Assembly (NCBI GenBank): GCA_010909165.1
Contig: MU008156.1
Coordinates: 434,001-498,000 of the forward strand
Source: Anthoceros angustus
Taxonomy: Eukaryota; Streptophyta; Anthocerotopsida; Anthocerotales; Anthocerotaceae
Direction of reading: 5' to 3'
DNA: 64,000 bases
Below are positions 46,792 through 58,749 of this stretch, one piece after another. Each line of letters starts with the position of its first letter. Position 1 is the stretch's first letter. The notes under the pieces were generated by a model. The model saw only the letters and a list, made by a program, of their open reading frames with translations. It did not search any database and was not told the DNA's origin. The position numbers and the translations under genes were made by a program.

Positions 46792-49691
46792 ATGGAGTCG
46801 TTGGCGGGCCTGGTTGTGGCTAGCCTGCTGCTGCTGCTGGCCATGGCTCCCGCGGGCTGTGGCTTGCCTGTGCCCGCGCCGGATCTGAGGAAGTGTCACA
46901 CCGCTTCCGCTTATTTCCCTTCCATCCACCTGCTGCAGAAAATCGAGTGCTGCCCCGTCCTGCCCACGCGCCCCGTGAAGGATTTCTCGTGGGACAGTCT
47001 GGAGGGATGGCCGACGCGGGTGCGGCCCCCGGCCCACAGGCTGAGCCCGCGGGACAGCGCTCGCCTCAATCGAGCTTACCAGCTCATGAGCAGCCTCCCG
47101 GACGACGATCCTCGCTCCCTCAAGCAGCAGGCTAACCTCCATTGCGCCTACTGCGCTGGCGCGTTTCCCACCCCTTGGAATAGCAGCATCTCGCTTCAGG
47201 TACCCGACTCGAACGAATTTCAATGCGACTCCAACACAAGTCGTTTATGCGCAGTCGTCTTCTTGTTCAATCCAGAAAATGTTCCAAGTTGTCGTTGTTG
47301 AGCATTGTTGTTGTTGTTGAGCCTTGAACTTTGCCTTGCCAAACCCAAAGCGTGTAAAAATCTACAATCTATGTTGTAGTTGTTATTGTCGCTGTTGTTG
47401 TTCAACATCGAACATTGCACAACATGGATGTTCATGGAACGCATTGACAGATTCACTGGTCATGGCTGTTGATGCCCTGGCATCGATGGTTCTTGTTCTT
47501 CCACGAAAGGATTTTGGCGTCGCTGCTAGGGGACCGCACCTTTGCTCTCCCCTTTTGGAATTGGGACAACCAGGATCCCACGCTCAGGCTGGGTGAGGAC
47601 GGCGAGCTGGAGTTTCTGCCTGGCATGATCCCTAAAGCCTACGTGAAACAACCGTTTCTGAGAAACTGTAGCAGGACTGTGAAGAGGCAGCCTCCCAGCC
47701 TAGTAGACCTCCGGTTTAACGTGTTCGTGCATCCGGAGCAGGTTACGAATCCTCTCAACCTGCCTCCTGACGCCCTTCGCCTCTCCAATCTCAACATCAT
47801 GCATCAGGCAAGAGATGCTTCCTTTTTGAAAGAGAGGATTCATTTGCTTGTCTGGTGATGTGCGTGGACAGAATTGAGAAGAATATCGGCAATCTTGAAC
47901 CTGACATGCCTACTGTCCAGGTGATGGTGAGTGGGAGCGGGACAGCGAGTTTGTTCTTGGGCCGAGCATACCGGTATGGGGATCCGGTGGAGCCATTTCC
48001 TCAGTTGACATCCCGATTTGGGACCCTGGAAATCGGCCCTCACTCCAACGTTCACGTCTCCACCGGCAACGAGTCCACGCCTGACTACGCTGAGATGGGC
48101 AACATCGGCATTTCGGCTCGGGACCCTACTTTCTACATTCACCATGGCAACATCGACCGCCTTTGGGAGGTATTCAGCTCAACTTTGAGTCATTCGATAG
48201 TTTGTTCATGAAAGCCGAGCTTCGTTCCTCCATTCCTTCATTCCTTCCTCCATGTTGACATATGGTGCAACTATTGAGTACGTTATGTTCGCCTGAATTT
48301 CCCTTGCAATGCTCGTGAAGGTGTGGAAAAGCATTCCGGGAGGATCGAGAACCGACTTCACGGACCCTGACTTTCTCGACACAGAGTTCGTCTTCTACGA
48401 TGAGAATGCTGATTTGGTAAGCTGGTTACAATCTGCATTTCACCTAATAGCCTGGAGCAACGGCGCAGCAGCCCATTCCTGCTGGGCTGGCTGGAACGCC
48501 TCCTACACCTTGAAGGGCAGACGACATTCGGAAGCTCGTAGGATGTACCCACGGTGCATGCTCATTACAGCGTACTCTTCAACATGGGAGATGGCCTTCT
48601 CATCTCCAACCGGTCGGACAAGCCGAGACGGTTTCTGCGCATAGCTGGACAACCCTTGAACGAGCCTGTTGCAGAGTTCGGTCCAGTCATGATGAACACG
48701 CAGGAGATATTAGAGGCTATCCAAGATATGTAAGATATTTGAGGCTATCCAAGATCACCAAAACCACCGAAATGGCTTGAGAGGGCACGGACATAGGTAT
48801 CGGATGCAATCAGAGGTTGGTGTAGTTTGTCACTTTTCTGTCCTATTGTTAAGGTCTACAAGAAAGAAAAAGTTGTCAGACGCGAGAGATTTTGAGAGGA
48901 AAGATCTAACTTTGCGCATAAAGCAGGACTCTATGCAAGATAGGTACAAGCCTACAAGACTGGATGCATAACGTGGGTTGTTGGTTGTTCGGTCACTTAC
49001 CAGCTGCCTTGCGCGACAATTTAGGATGTGGCCCTGGCCAAGCTCAGCAAAGGCGGCACTGCCTGCTGAGTCTGCTAGTTCATCTGTCTGGGGACGACTG
49101 CTTGGATTCACCACTGAGTCACACCTGCAGGTGAGGGTGCGTGTGGAAGACTCACTGGATCTTCTCAAAATGCGCACCAGCTACCAGGCGATGGACGACG
49201 GTGACGATCAGTGGATCAGATACAACGCGACCGTATGCTCCACCCTGTCCCCTGCAGAGGCGGAAGCTTGGGTGTCCGGGCTCTCCAAGAGCACGAGGAA
49301 TGTGGTGGTGGAGGTGGACGGAGAGCCCACCGAGCTGGCCGTGCCCAGGCCGGCCCCCAGGCCAGGGGAGTGGGAGGAGGTGCTGGTCCTGGACGGCATG
49401 CGGGCTAACTGGACTCAGCCCGCGCACTTGGAGGTGTTCCTCATGCTTCCCAACGTCACACACAACACTTCGGCCACCTGCGCAGAGCTTGCCGGCCTCC
49501 TGACCACCGCCCCTTACTTCGGCCCCGACCGAAACTTCTCCTTCAGCTTGGGCATCGGTTCAAAACTGCAGCAGCTGGGCGTGTCGGATTTCCACACCGT
49601 AGGCATCTCGCTCCTTCCAGGCCCCCAACACACCCAGGATCAGCCCTTCACCATCGCCAGCGTCTCCATCCAACAGGAACAGACTTTTTGA
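46792..49691 (+). CDS. PPO: Secreted polyphenol oxidase (PPO5)
   Basis: Five exons (46792-47199, 47451-47807, 47921-48169, 48321-48416, 49131-49691) give 556 aa, all in phase. Signal peptide [20 protein letters not shown]. CuA is His117 (HCAYC), His138 and His147 (PWHRW). CuB is His296, His300 and the HH pair 329-330 ([11 protein letters not shown]). DWL region [18 protein letters not shown], and a full C-terminal domain ending in QQEQTF. Intron 2 has a GC donor, as in PPO4, and exon 4 again needs an AAG acceptor. Intron 4 is enlarged to 714 bp by a copy of the preceding pirin pseudogene and spacer, but its GT and AG ends survive, so normal splicing is plausible. An in-frame ATG at 46765 could extend the N-terminus by nine residues; I prefer 46792 by comparison with PPO4. 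Confidence 0.92.
48439..49097 (+). repeat. Copy of the upstream pirin pseudogene and spacer inside PPO5 intron 4
   Basis: About 659 bp, nearly identical to 45867-46534, which lies 2.5 kb upstream on the same strand. Both junctions sit in sequence shared by donor and target (CTGCAT on the left, GGGGACGA on the right). It differs from its source by a few one-base losses in homopolymers. Confidence 0.93.
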
Positions 49692-50595
49692 TCACGATTC
49701 ACAGATCCCTTCTAAGGATATCTAGAAAGCACAAGAATCTCGGGGAAGGTGGGTGACAAATGTCGATGTTCCCCTTCGCAGATTCTTCAGGCTATTTTCT
49801 CATCCAGACTCATCCTTTCAGCTGTTTGTATCATTTGAATTGGGAATCCGCATGGGAAGACACCACGTGAAAAGTCTGTGTGATGTCATCGAGGGAGGGG
49901 GGCGCAGTGTGGAATCGGTGAATAACGAAGCTGGAATGAGATCGCTTACAGAGGATTCATATGGTGTCATCCACGGGATAAGGAAGTTGGATGTAGATCG
50001 CTTACGGAAGCCTCACATCCAAGGGAAGACTAGGGAGCTTTATATAGATATGTCAAAGTTTCCATCGGGGGTTTCAACTGGTGTAACCCCGTAGGGCAGT
50101 AACATCTCGTAGCCCGCACGCTCACGCTGCCGGGACAAGGCAGGATGTTGCTCACAGTAGCCTAGGCTGTGAAGCTGAGGAGCTGAGGATGGGTAACACC
50201 CCCAATCCGAACACTGATTAGTGCGACGTACGGTTCACTAGGAGTTCTATGAACTCAATTAGGATGTCACCCCTTGAGGTGAAAACATTGTTGGATAATA
50301 TCACCCCTTGAAGGGGGGACAAGGGAACACTGCTGGAAAAAAGCTGGAATTGACCTGATTAGGTGTTTGTAAAAAAGAGGGAAGATGCTTGGGAGAGTGG
50401 TATTAGGATTTGAAGGTGAAGCTCCGTCATGTTACAAAGCGCACAATGAACAGTAGAAACCAAGCCCGCACAGGTGAACAAGAAGCGCTTATATCTTTAC
50501 AGATCCTACAGCACAAAAAATGAGAAACGCCTATGTCGCCTACTTTGCTCCTGATAGCGTCATCTTACAGCAACGTGTGGCTCGGAGAGGAATGC
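49692..50595. other. Spacer between PPO5 and Lhca2
   Basis: Convergent 3' regions of PPO5 and Lhca2. The segment 50080-50340 has direct pairs such as CACCCCTTGA but no clear element ends. No gene was recognised. Confidence 0.35.
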
Positions 50596-51874
50596 TCACT
50601 TTTGTGCGAATGTCTGCGACCAGGAGAAAAATACAACGATACATAAGCTCAGCACTGCACGAAAGAAAGATGCCCAGACCATGCTGAAGAAAAAGAGGCA
50701 GTATGCTTACGGCAAAGATTGTGGCATGGCCAGGGTCGGCAAGGTGGGCGAACAGGTTGTCAATGGGGCCAGTTCCGGTGTAAATGGCCTGGAACCAGGC
50801 TCCGATGACAGCCAACATGGCCAGTCTGCCGTTCTTGATCTCCTTGGTCCTCAGCTCCTTGATCTTCTCAGGAGAGCCGGCGCCCCAGCCGAAGGGGTCG
50901 AACCAGAAGCCACCGGGGTAGCCGACGTCTGTACCTGTGAGCTTGTTGTTGGGGAAGACGGGGTCCACATTCACGGATCCCGGCTTGATGATGTCCGCCC
51001 ATCTACGGCCCTCGGCCCAGCCCAACAGGATGAGCTCTACCACGAAGAGGGTGGTAGGGTCGGCGAAGTACTCCGCCTCGCCGGCAGTGTACCACGACGG
51101 GGTGTTGAGGATTCCGATCTTGGTCAGCAGCTCGGGGATGAAGATCCCGGCGGCTCCCAGCATCGCCCAGCGGGAGTGCACGATCTCGGCTTGCACGAAC
51201 CACTTCAGCAGCTCGGGGTCAGACCCTGCCACAAGGAAACAGTCCCACGGCTGTATGAGATTCCATCCCCTAAAAACCATGCTTCCTAGACCGGGTTGTG
51301 AAGATGGGCAAACTCGGATACTCACCTAGGCCGAGGGGGTCGAATCCGAAGTCGGCGGGGAGGCTGTGCACAGCAAACCCACAAAAAAGCATGAGACCCA
51401 GCACACAGGCATTCGGATTGCAGAACCCAAACCTGACACAGCAAATGCGCACCTGCCATCGAGCCACTCGGGGGCAGTGCTGCCGGGGAACCAGAGCGGC
51501 CTCTCGGGGGCGGCAGCGCGAACGGCGAACGAGGCCTTGGCCGACGAGGCGGCGACCTTGGTCTGACGCAGAGCCCGGCCAGAGAGGAAGGAGGCCTTCA
51601 CGGCGCCCACGTTCTGCACATTCTTCTGTGCGCTGCCAGGCCAGGCGCCCAATCGCCCAACAAAGTCAGCCACATTCCCAACCGCCCAACAAAGTCGGCC
51701 ACATTCTCCAACAACACTGCATTGCGCAAATTTCACACACTGCATTCCACTCCGGGGGCTGCATTTCCCCGGGCAGGAAGCTCAGGGGCAGGGCACGACG
51801 GGAACCACAAACCTGGTGGAAGGGGCCGCAGCGACGGCTGCCACTCTGGAGGAGGCACAGACAGCGGCCGCCAT
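50596..51874 (-). CDS. LHCA2: Photosystem I chlorophyll a/b-binding protein, Lhca2 type
   Basis: Five exons on the minus strand (51874-51809, 51625-51453, 51363-51326, 51225-50711, 50613-50596) give 269 aa. A Ser/Ala/Arg-rich plastid transit peptide ([20 protein letters not shown]) precedes [19 protein letters not shown]. Helix B has the [14 protein letters not shown] motif, with His (not Asn) as the chlorophyll A5 ligand. [20 protein letters not shown] is typical of Lhca2. Helix C is [19 protein letters not shown] and the end is [14 protein letters not shown]. It binds chlorophylls and carotenoids in the PSI antenna of the thylakoid. The last exon encodes only five residues plus stop. The exon 1 donor is uncertain: GTGGTT at 51808 keeps the frame, whereas the stronger-looking GTTTGT does not. 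Confidence 0.92.
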
Positions 51875-52082
51875 GTTTGCGGACAGGAGTGAAGGCTGTG
51901 CCTCTGGACAGGCTCCCCGGCGGGCTGGAGGAGGGTGGCAGGCAGACTGCAGATGAGCGCGGACCAGCAGCGATGCAGCAATGCTCCTTGTCGCGGGCGG
52001 GAGAGAGGGGAAAGGCTGGCCCGGGGCCAATGGACACTTGCACAATCGGCTTGGCGACCAATCAGGTGCCTCACCATCCTAT

Positions 52083-52102
52083 CTGCCTTTGTTATCCAGG
52101 CC
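52083..52102 (-). promoter_or_regulatory. I-box-like GATA motifs upstream of Lhca2
   Basis: On the minus strand, GGATAA and AGATAGG occur about 210-230 bp upstream of the start, a spacing common for light-regulated LHC promoters. A CCAAT box lies near 52147. Function is not tested. Confidence 0.35.
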
Positions 52103-52736
52103 CCGTTATTTTCACACCGGGCTTGTGCCTCTAAACTACAGGCCCATTGGCTGGCCATGGATATCTTTCCTCTGGACTCCACAAAACATCCGCTACCTCG
52201 TAATAAGCTCTCCTTCTTTCCATCTAACCTTAGCCCAATGGCTTAAACTCGTTAACTTATTACGGAATCTTCTTTCAATCTCTGCTTGCATAAGAGTCAT
52301 ATTTTTTTTATTTAAGATCAGAAAGGGAATAAACTAGACAACCCTACCTAGATGTTCTTCCATACCATTGACTCCAGTCTTCATCCCAAGTGTTTAAAAA
52401 CTAATTCTATTTTAAATATAGGATTATATTAGCAAGTGACCAGAACCATGAGATTCAAAATGGCCGACATTCGGTTCCGCCGTCACTCAAGCTTGAGGTA
52501 GTTCGATTGTTAGAGCTTAATAAAATTAGATTGAACCATATGCCAAAAAAGCTCAATATTGTTATAGAAGAAGAAGAAGAAGAAGAATTTTAAGGACGGA
52601 TTTCCGTCATGGGACTTGGTACTTAACAACTTATACCATGGTGTGCCTAAGCTACTTGCACCAAGGGCATCCACTCCCTTTAGGCACCCCATCTAAGTAC
52701 CGATATAAGCTCAGGATGCTTAATCACTACGTTCTT

Positions 52737-52782
52737 ATATATGTGTGTCCATTTGGCCTAAGCCATTTGGACACACATATAG
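52737..52782. repeat. Short inverted repeat
   Basis: ATATGTGTGTCC (52739-52750) and GGACACACATAT (52769-52780) flank an 18 bp loop that itself contains TTTGGC and GCCATT. Could be a decayed foldback element. Confidence 0.75.
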
Positions 52783-52789
52783 CCTTAGC

Positions 52790-54060
52790 CTAGCAACACT
52801 TCGTTGGACCATGACGTCCTTGGCCGTCACATCTACTCATGCATCTGTTGAGGTTGATAGATTTAGTTACCTCACCCATACAAGTTAAAGCTCAGGTTGC
52901 TAAGGTAACATTTTAAAATTAAGCAACCCAAGTTGCAATGGTGGCCGTCACATCTACTTGTTCTGTTGTGATCGGTGAGAGAGGTAGATTGTGGGATATT
53001 ATTATGTACTTTTAGAGTCTCAAAATTGGAAAACGTGTAGAGCTTTGAGGCTTGAGCAAAGCCATGTAAATCATGACACCCTAAGGATAACTACCATTAT
53101 AGCCTATGATGGTTGCGGCATATATATGATTATTGAACTCGGAAAAATAGTAAAGTGATGGTGTGATATCTATCGGCCAACTTGCAAGCTTAGTAGGATG
53201 TGAAGACCTAGAGGTCCTAATACCGACTTGGCGATATTATAGTCTAATCTTCAATAGTTTAAACACAATAGAAAGTACCAATTAGAATATTTAGAAGGCT
53301 TCTGGCCTGGCCCGTTTTGTAACTTCTCTCGTATCTACTCTTGTTTGAGCTTCTAGCCGATGCTGTGGAGGCTTATTCTTGATCAGTTCTTGTATAAGAG
53401 TTATATTTTGCGATCTCAGATCAGAGAAGAAACCAGCTAAAGATACCCATGTGTTCCTCAAAAGGCAGTTCTTTACAATCCTCCACGTAAGCAAGCATGT
53501 AGGTCGTAATGAAAGAACTTATACAATTCTAGAAAATACCTAGTTCAATTCTAGATATAAGAATACATTAGGAAGCACCCAAACAAAGGGATTCAAAACA
53601 AGGCTTGCTCATATTGATTAGGTCAAATATATAGTAGGGCTTATAACTCATATGCACAATTTTGAATCACCTACAACACCTGTCCATGTGAACTCAAATC
53701 CAAACCCTCATTTGAAGCATACGACTTGATAGCTCATTGCTTTACCATTAGCAACATTCTCTTGACCATAATGTCCTTAAGATAGCTTGGTGGGACAAGT
53801 GATGACATCTTTTGAGGCTGATAAACTTTGACACCTCACCATTAAAACTTTAAGCTGCTGTTGAAGCCTTACAAAGGTGAGGTATTGAAGCTGGTAGCCC
53901 AAGTTGTAATGGTGGCGGCTGCCACATCCACGCCTTCAATCATCATGGGTAAGGGAGAAGGATAGTGGGAAGTGGAGTGACTTGAACAAAGCCATAGAAA
54001 TCATAGCACCTTGAGGATGACCACCATTATAGTCCCATGATGATTGGGGCATATGATGAC
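52790..54060 (+). repeat. Diverged direct repeat (two ~320 bp copies ~955 bp apart)
   Basis: Copy 1 (about 52790-53130) and copy 2 (about 53745-54060) share in order AGCAACA(C/T)T, GACCAT(G/A)A(C/T)GTCCTT, CCCAAGTTG(C/T)AATGGTGG, GAGCAAAGCCAT or GAACAAAGCCAT, and ACCATTATAG. Heavily diverged, with indels. Confidence 0.7.
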
Positions 54061-56159
54061 ACCTTTGAAAAATGGTGACGTGCTATATGAAACTCGGAAT
54101 ATTTGATAATTTTAAAAATAAAAATAAAATAATGATTGCCTATCAATGATGGTTGTATATATATGATTCTTACATTCTCTTTATATTTGTACATGATTAT
54201 TATGTTTTACTCCTTGTTTATAATGTCAAGCAAATAGATACAAATTAATTTAGACTTTTTTGGTTTTCCATCATTATCATGTTCACATATTGTTTATGTT
54301 AATGTCTATTTCAAACAATAAATGTCTGTAATAATAATTCATGATTATTCAACTTGATATACACTCTCTAGAACTCTTGAATCTAAAGTGATAATGCATG
54401 TATAAAGTGTGTATAAGCTGTATTATGCTAGTGAAACCTAAGTCATTTGTGCTATGAGAACTAAAAGTTCCAAACTTGTTATTGTTAAGCTTTGATAGCT
54501 TTTATGACTAAAGCATCCGTTTTGTAAGTGGTTTAGTCAGCATAATGATGTTTACGTTTTAATATATATTAATATTTTTGAACTATTTATAATAATATTT
54601 CATGATATTCCATTGGATGTACAATCTCTACATTTCTTAAATCTAAAGTGATCAAGTGTGTATGAATGTGAAATCCAAGTCCCTTATGCTATCTATAATA
54701 AAAGTTGTAAATACTGTATTATAAGACTCTGATAGCTCATATGGGAACACAACTTCAAAAAGCAAAGAAAAAGAGGTGGTCTTGAGTTCACTTTCAAGTA
54801 GAGCGTCAGGTCTTTGTCTTGAGATCAATTCCTAAGGAGAGTGTAAGTCCTTTATCATTTTCCTCGTCTACCTTATTTCTTCGTTCATAAAGTGAAAGGT
54901 CTAGGGCCTCTTACCTTATTTCTTCGTTCAAATTAAATCATATGTCATTTTCCTCTTCCACCTTATTTATTCGTTCAAAAAGCGGAAGATCCTAGGCCTC
55001 TTCCAACTTGTTTCTTCATTCAACAAGCGAAAGGTCATGAGAGGTCTTGAGAATTACAATTCTAGGGGGGAAGAGAGGGGGAAGCACGGGGGCTCGATTC
55101 CTCTTCCACCTTATTTCTTGGTCTAGAAAGCAGAAGGTCTTGACCTTATTTTTTCTTTTGGACTTCTAGTTTTTCTCTCACGTGATTCCTTATTTCTCAT
55201 TTTGGGCTTGTGGCTCAGCACACACCCACTCTCTGACTGTTTTTCTTGTTCTATTGTTTAATTAAATTTGATTTTGAATATCTATGATATAAATATCTTT
55301 GATTAAATTTAAATTTAAATATCTTTGATTAATTTAAATTTAAATATTTTTAATATAAATATCTATATTTATATCAGCAAATTTACCATAAAAAGTTGTA
55401 TCAGAATTACAAGAAAAAATTTAAAAGTCCCCTAAGAACCGATGACCCTCGTGAGACATGGGAGTACAATAATATGACGATTAATAGGCAAGCTTATAGT
55501 AGTCGTGGTGATTTATTCCCTGTTTCTCTAATTTAAACCCAAACTCTTGTAATTCATATTACAATAATTGTAGTGTGTTATAAGTAACCTCATGATTAAT
55601 AACCTCATAGCCACATTTTAGGGGCAAGAGAGATGTTTTGATTTTCTCGGAATATAGTGTTATATTTCATTGTGCCCTTCACGGACTTTTTGTTCACTGT
55701 TTTGGTGGAAATGGGATCATGCATCTCTAGTTATTACATGATGGTCACCCCTTTATATATTTGATTAGTTTATAGTGTAATTCTTGGAAAAAAAATCTAG
55801 TTATTTTACTAGGAAGCATTATCCTTTATTCTATTACTACCTAAATGGACCATGCGGATGTGACATGGTTCATTTACAACATATCGAATGTTGTAGGCTT
55901 ACAACATGTTATTTATAATAACGGTTACAATGTATTCTTGCATATATACATATGTGATACTTAGAAACGTTTGAATACCACATTCAAAACTTTATGTGTA
56001 ACTAGCGCTAGTTGACCATCCACCTACCATATAATATAAGGATTAAACATATGCTAACTACAAATAGGTGTGACTCTAGCTATCTCACCAATAACAGAAC
56101 TGCCATCCAATATCTCTATGTAACTGCATTATTGTGAAAGTGTACTTATGTCATTTGTT

Positions 56160-57310
56160 TCTGGGTGACATCATGGTGAGTTTGACTAGAACGTACTTAG
56201 TTACCTAGGTGCTAGCTGTCTCCTAACAGCCTATAGTTGGTGTAGGCCAGAACGTACCTAGTTACGTCGTCTGTCTCCTAACAACCTATGGTTGGTGTGG
56301 GCCAAGAGTGTACCCATGCCGGACACTATGGTTGGTGTAAGCCACAGTGTACTTATGCCAATTAAGAGTCCATACATTCTTGTGTACCCGAAATTACGTA
56401 ACGGGCCACACCAAGAGCCCAAAACAAGAAAACGGCCTAGGAAGTCCAAGGGCAAGCTGGTTTCCCTAGGGAAAGACGTGCAATGTGCAACAAACTTTGT
56501 ATCAATCAATCAACCAAAAAGGAATCACGTCACAGAACGGGCCACAAGCCCAAAGTGAGAAACAGGGAATGCCACCGATGAGTGTTGTGAGAGTACCTAT
56601 GCCGCCTGACAGCATGGTTGGTGTAGCCCACAGTGCACTTATGCCACCTGCACACATCATGACCGATGAGTGTAGTGAGGACACTGACATAGAGAGCGTA
56701 GTGAGAGTGTACGTGTGCCACTGACTGTCACGCCACCGACCATCATCTTGACTTCCTCGCTCATGAGTGTAGTTAGAGTGTGCTGATGTCATTGTAGTCG
56801 TCTGGACCAGTGAATCTACATTGTGAAAGTGTGTATATGCATCTAACTTGTTTAGTTGCTTCATCCACTTTAGCATTCTCTTATTTTTAGAAAACATAAA
56901 TAATTAAAAAAGGCTAACTTGTCAGTGTAGTGAGAATGTACCTTTTCCATAGTGAAAATGTGTATATGCATCTAACTTGTTTAGTTGCTCCCTCCAATTT
57001 GGTAGTTTCATATTTTGTTTAAATTAGGACACATCATGACACATGTAGGGAGAGTGTACCAATGTCGTTCCAAGGCCATCAAAGAGCATCTTGGTACTTT
57101 GTGGTGAGAGGGTACTTATGTCATCCCACTATGTACATGTTTCACTCACTTTGTAGTAGAGTGTACCTAGATGCCATGTCACTATGTGTCTCACCAGTCG
57201 TGACCAAAACGGTACCTCAGTACATCCACTGAACATAAAAGAGTGTATTCATGTCATCCCACTATCTCACTTATTCCGTAGTAAGAGTGTACCTATGCCT
57301 CACCAACCCT
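56160..57310 (+). repeat. Degenerate short repeats around GAGTGTACCTATGCC
   Basis: The motif (G)AGTGTAC(C/T)(T/C)ATG(C/T)C recurs more than ten times at irregular 40-120 bp intervals, often followed by GTTGGTGTAGGCCA or CACTATGT. It looks like an old satellite or a nested array, with no protein signal. Confidence 0.65.
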
Positions 57311-57489
57311 CACCACAACGGGACCACTGTACACCCCCGTGACATTGCATAGTTGTTCAAGCCCTACTCCTGACATCGCTCGGGTCACCAGACTGTCCCC
57401 TAAATAACGTTGATGGCAGGGTTGCCAGCTTTGCATAGCTGTTTAACCTTCACCCCTGTCATCCTTCCTGTTTCCAGGCTGTCACTCTA

Positions 57490-57590
57490 ACCCTAGTGGC
57501 ACAGCCGCCTAACTCTGCACCACCCTAATCCTAGTGGCACAGCCGCCTAGCTTTGCTGCCACCCTAACCCTAGCTCTACGACTATATAAC
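57490..57590 (+). repeat. Two ~45 bp units with telomere-like CCCTAACCC
   Basis: CCTAGTGGCACAGCCGCCTA occurs twice (near 57500 and 57530), each copy preceded by CCCTAA(C/T)CC and followed by a similar tail. Confidence 0.75.
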
Positions 57591-58132
57591 TGGGTGCGAG
57601 TTCTTCCTATTGCACAGTTCTCATTCTCGTTCTCGTGGTCATACATTTCCTCTGCCTAGTTTTCTAAGGTTCTTCCGCTGTTCTTGTTCTCATGGTCACG
57701 TGTTTTCGTTGCCTAGATTTCTAGGTTGACATTCCCATCCGCAGGTTCGCAATGGAAGCAGCGCGTGTCGTTCTTCAAGTCAGTGAGGCGGTCATTGTTT
57801 GTGAGGAACATCTTCCGCCCACACCAATATGTTCGCCACCACCGGGTTTCATCTTGCGGCTCGTTGAAGTTTGGCGAAGATGTTCATGCCGTCCACTTCA
57901 TTGATCAGCTACTTAGCATAGTTGGTGTTGGAAGAGGATGTTACTCACATACGAAGGCCGCGTACTTGAAACGTCACGCGCTGCGTCTATTGCCAACTAG
58001 CTTGTGGGAGATGAAGTAGATAGACTCTGGTGTTGTATGCTTTACATTGTGGAGACATTTCATAATTGAGGTGTGGTGCAGCAACCGCTTCCGTTTCCTC
58101 TTTTCCGTTCTCTCGTTTCGTTTACTCTGCTT

Positions 58133-58330
58133 TGTCGCCTCCTGCCGATCCATACGCTCTGTGCTTTCTCGTCTCCTGCCGATCCATACGCTCTGTGCTT
58201 TCTCGTCTCATGCCGATCCGTACGCGCTGTGTTTTCTCGTCTTCTGCCGATCCTTTCGCGTTGTGTTTCCTCGTCTCTTGCCGATCCACAAACGCTGTAG
58301 TTTCTCCCCTTTTGCCGATCAACACGCGCT
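58133..58330 (+). repeat. 34 bp minisatellite, about six units
   Basis: The unit is CTTTCTCGTCTCCTGCC followed by GATCCATACGCTCTGTG. The first copies are near-perfect and later ones drift. The unit length is not a multiple of three, so the open frames across it on both strands are not coding evidence. Confidence 0.93.
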
Positions 58331-58749
58331 TGACAATAGATCCACAAACGCTGTGGTTTCTCCTCTGTTGACGATGAACACGCGGAGAAACTACAGCGTG
58401 TTGATCGTCACAGTGCCCCCGCTAGCTGTGTTTAGCAGGGGACGCCCGACATGGTCTGGGATATCGAAGCCGAGGTAGAGGACGTGACGCAATCGAGCAA
58501 CCGGACAGCAGCGTTGTGAGCAAGGCATTGGCGGAAGCAGGCCCCGGTGTTCTCAACCTGTTGTTGTGATTCGCGGGAAGAGTTTTTACTGTGATCAGCG
58601 TTGTGGGCTACGTAAGGCTGAAATGGTGCTTACGTTTGTCAGCCGTTTGCGTCTGACACGGTGTTTTTAGGGTTTGTCTGCAAGGAGCCAGGAAGCGCTC
58701 GCGTCTCTCCCTGGCAAGCCAGAATCAGGATTAGGATTGGGAATTCTGG

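Larger units (their letters stand above)
52250..57725. other. Large AT-rich gene-free region
   Basis: About 5.5 kb with no credible coding frame on either strand; the few open frames are short and lack family motifs. It holds a (GAA)n tract at 52568-52587 and the hairpin, diverged direct repeat and minisatellite arrays listed separately. No intact transposon was recognised. Confidence 0.6.

Noticed and set aside
50080-50340. A possible LTR or terminal-repeat element after PPO5
   Set aside because: Short direct pairs are present but no TG...CA ends, primer-binding site or coding domain could be identified.
51298-52246. Long plus-strand open frames opposite Lhca2
   Set aside because: They are antisense shadows of the GC-rich Lhca2 exons and promoter; Arg/Pro-rich translations show no family resemblance.
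58047-58478. A 143-codon Ser/Leu-rich open frame
   Set aside because: It spans the 34 bp minisatellite and arises from repeat composition.
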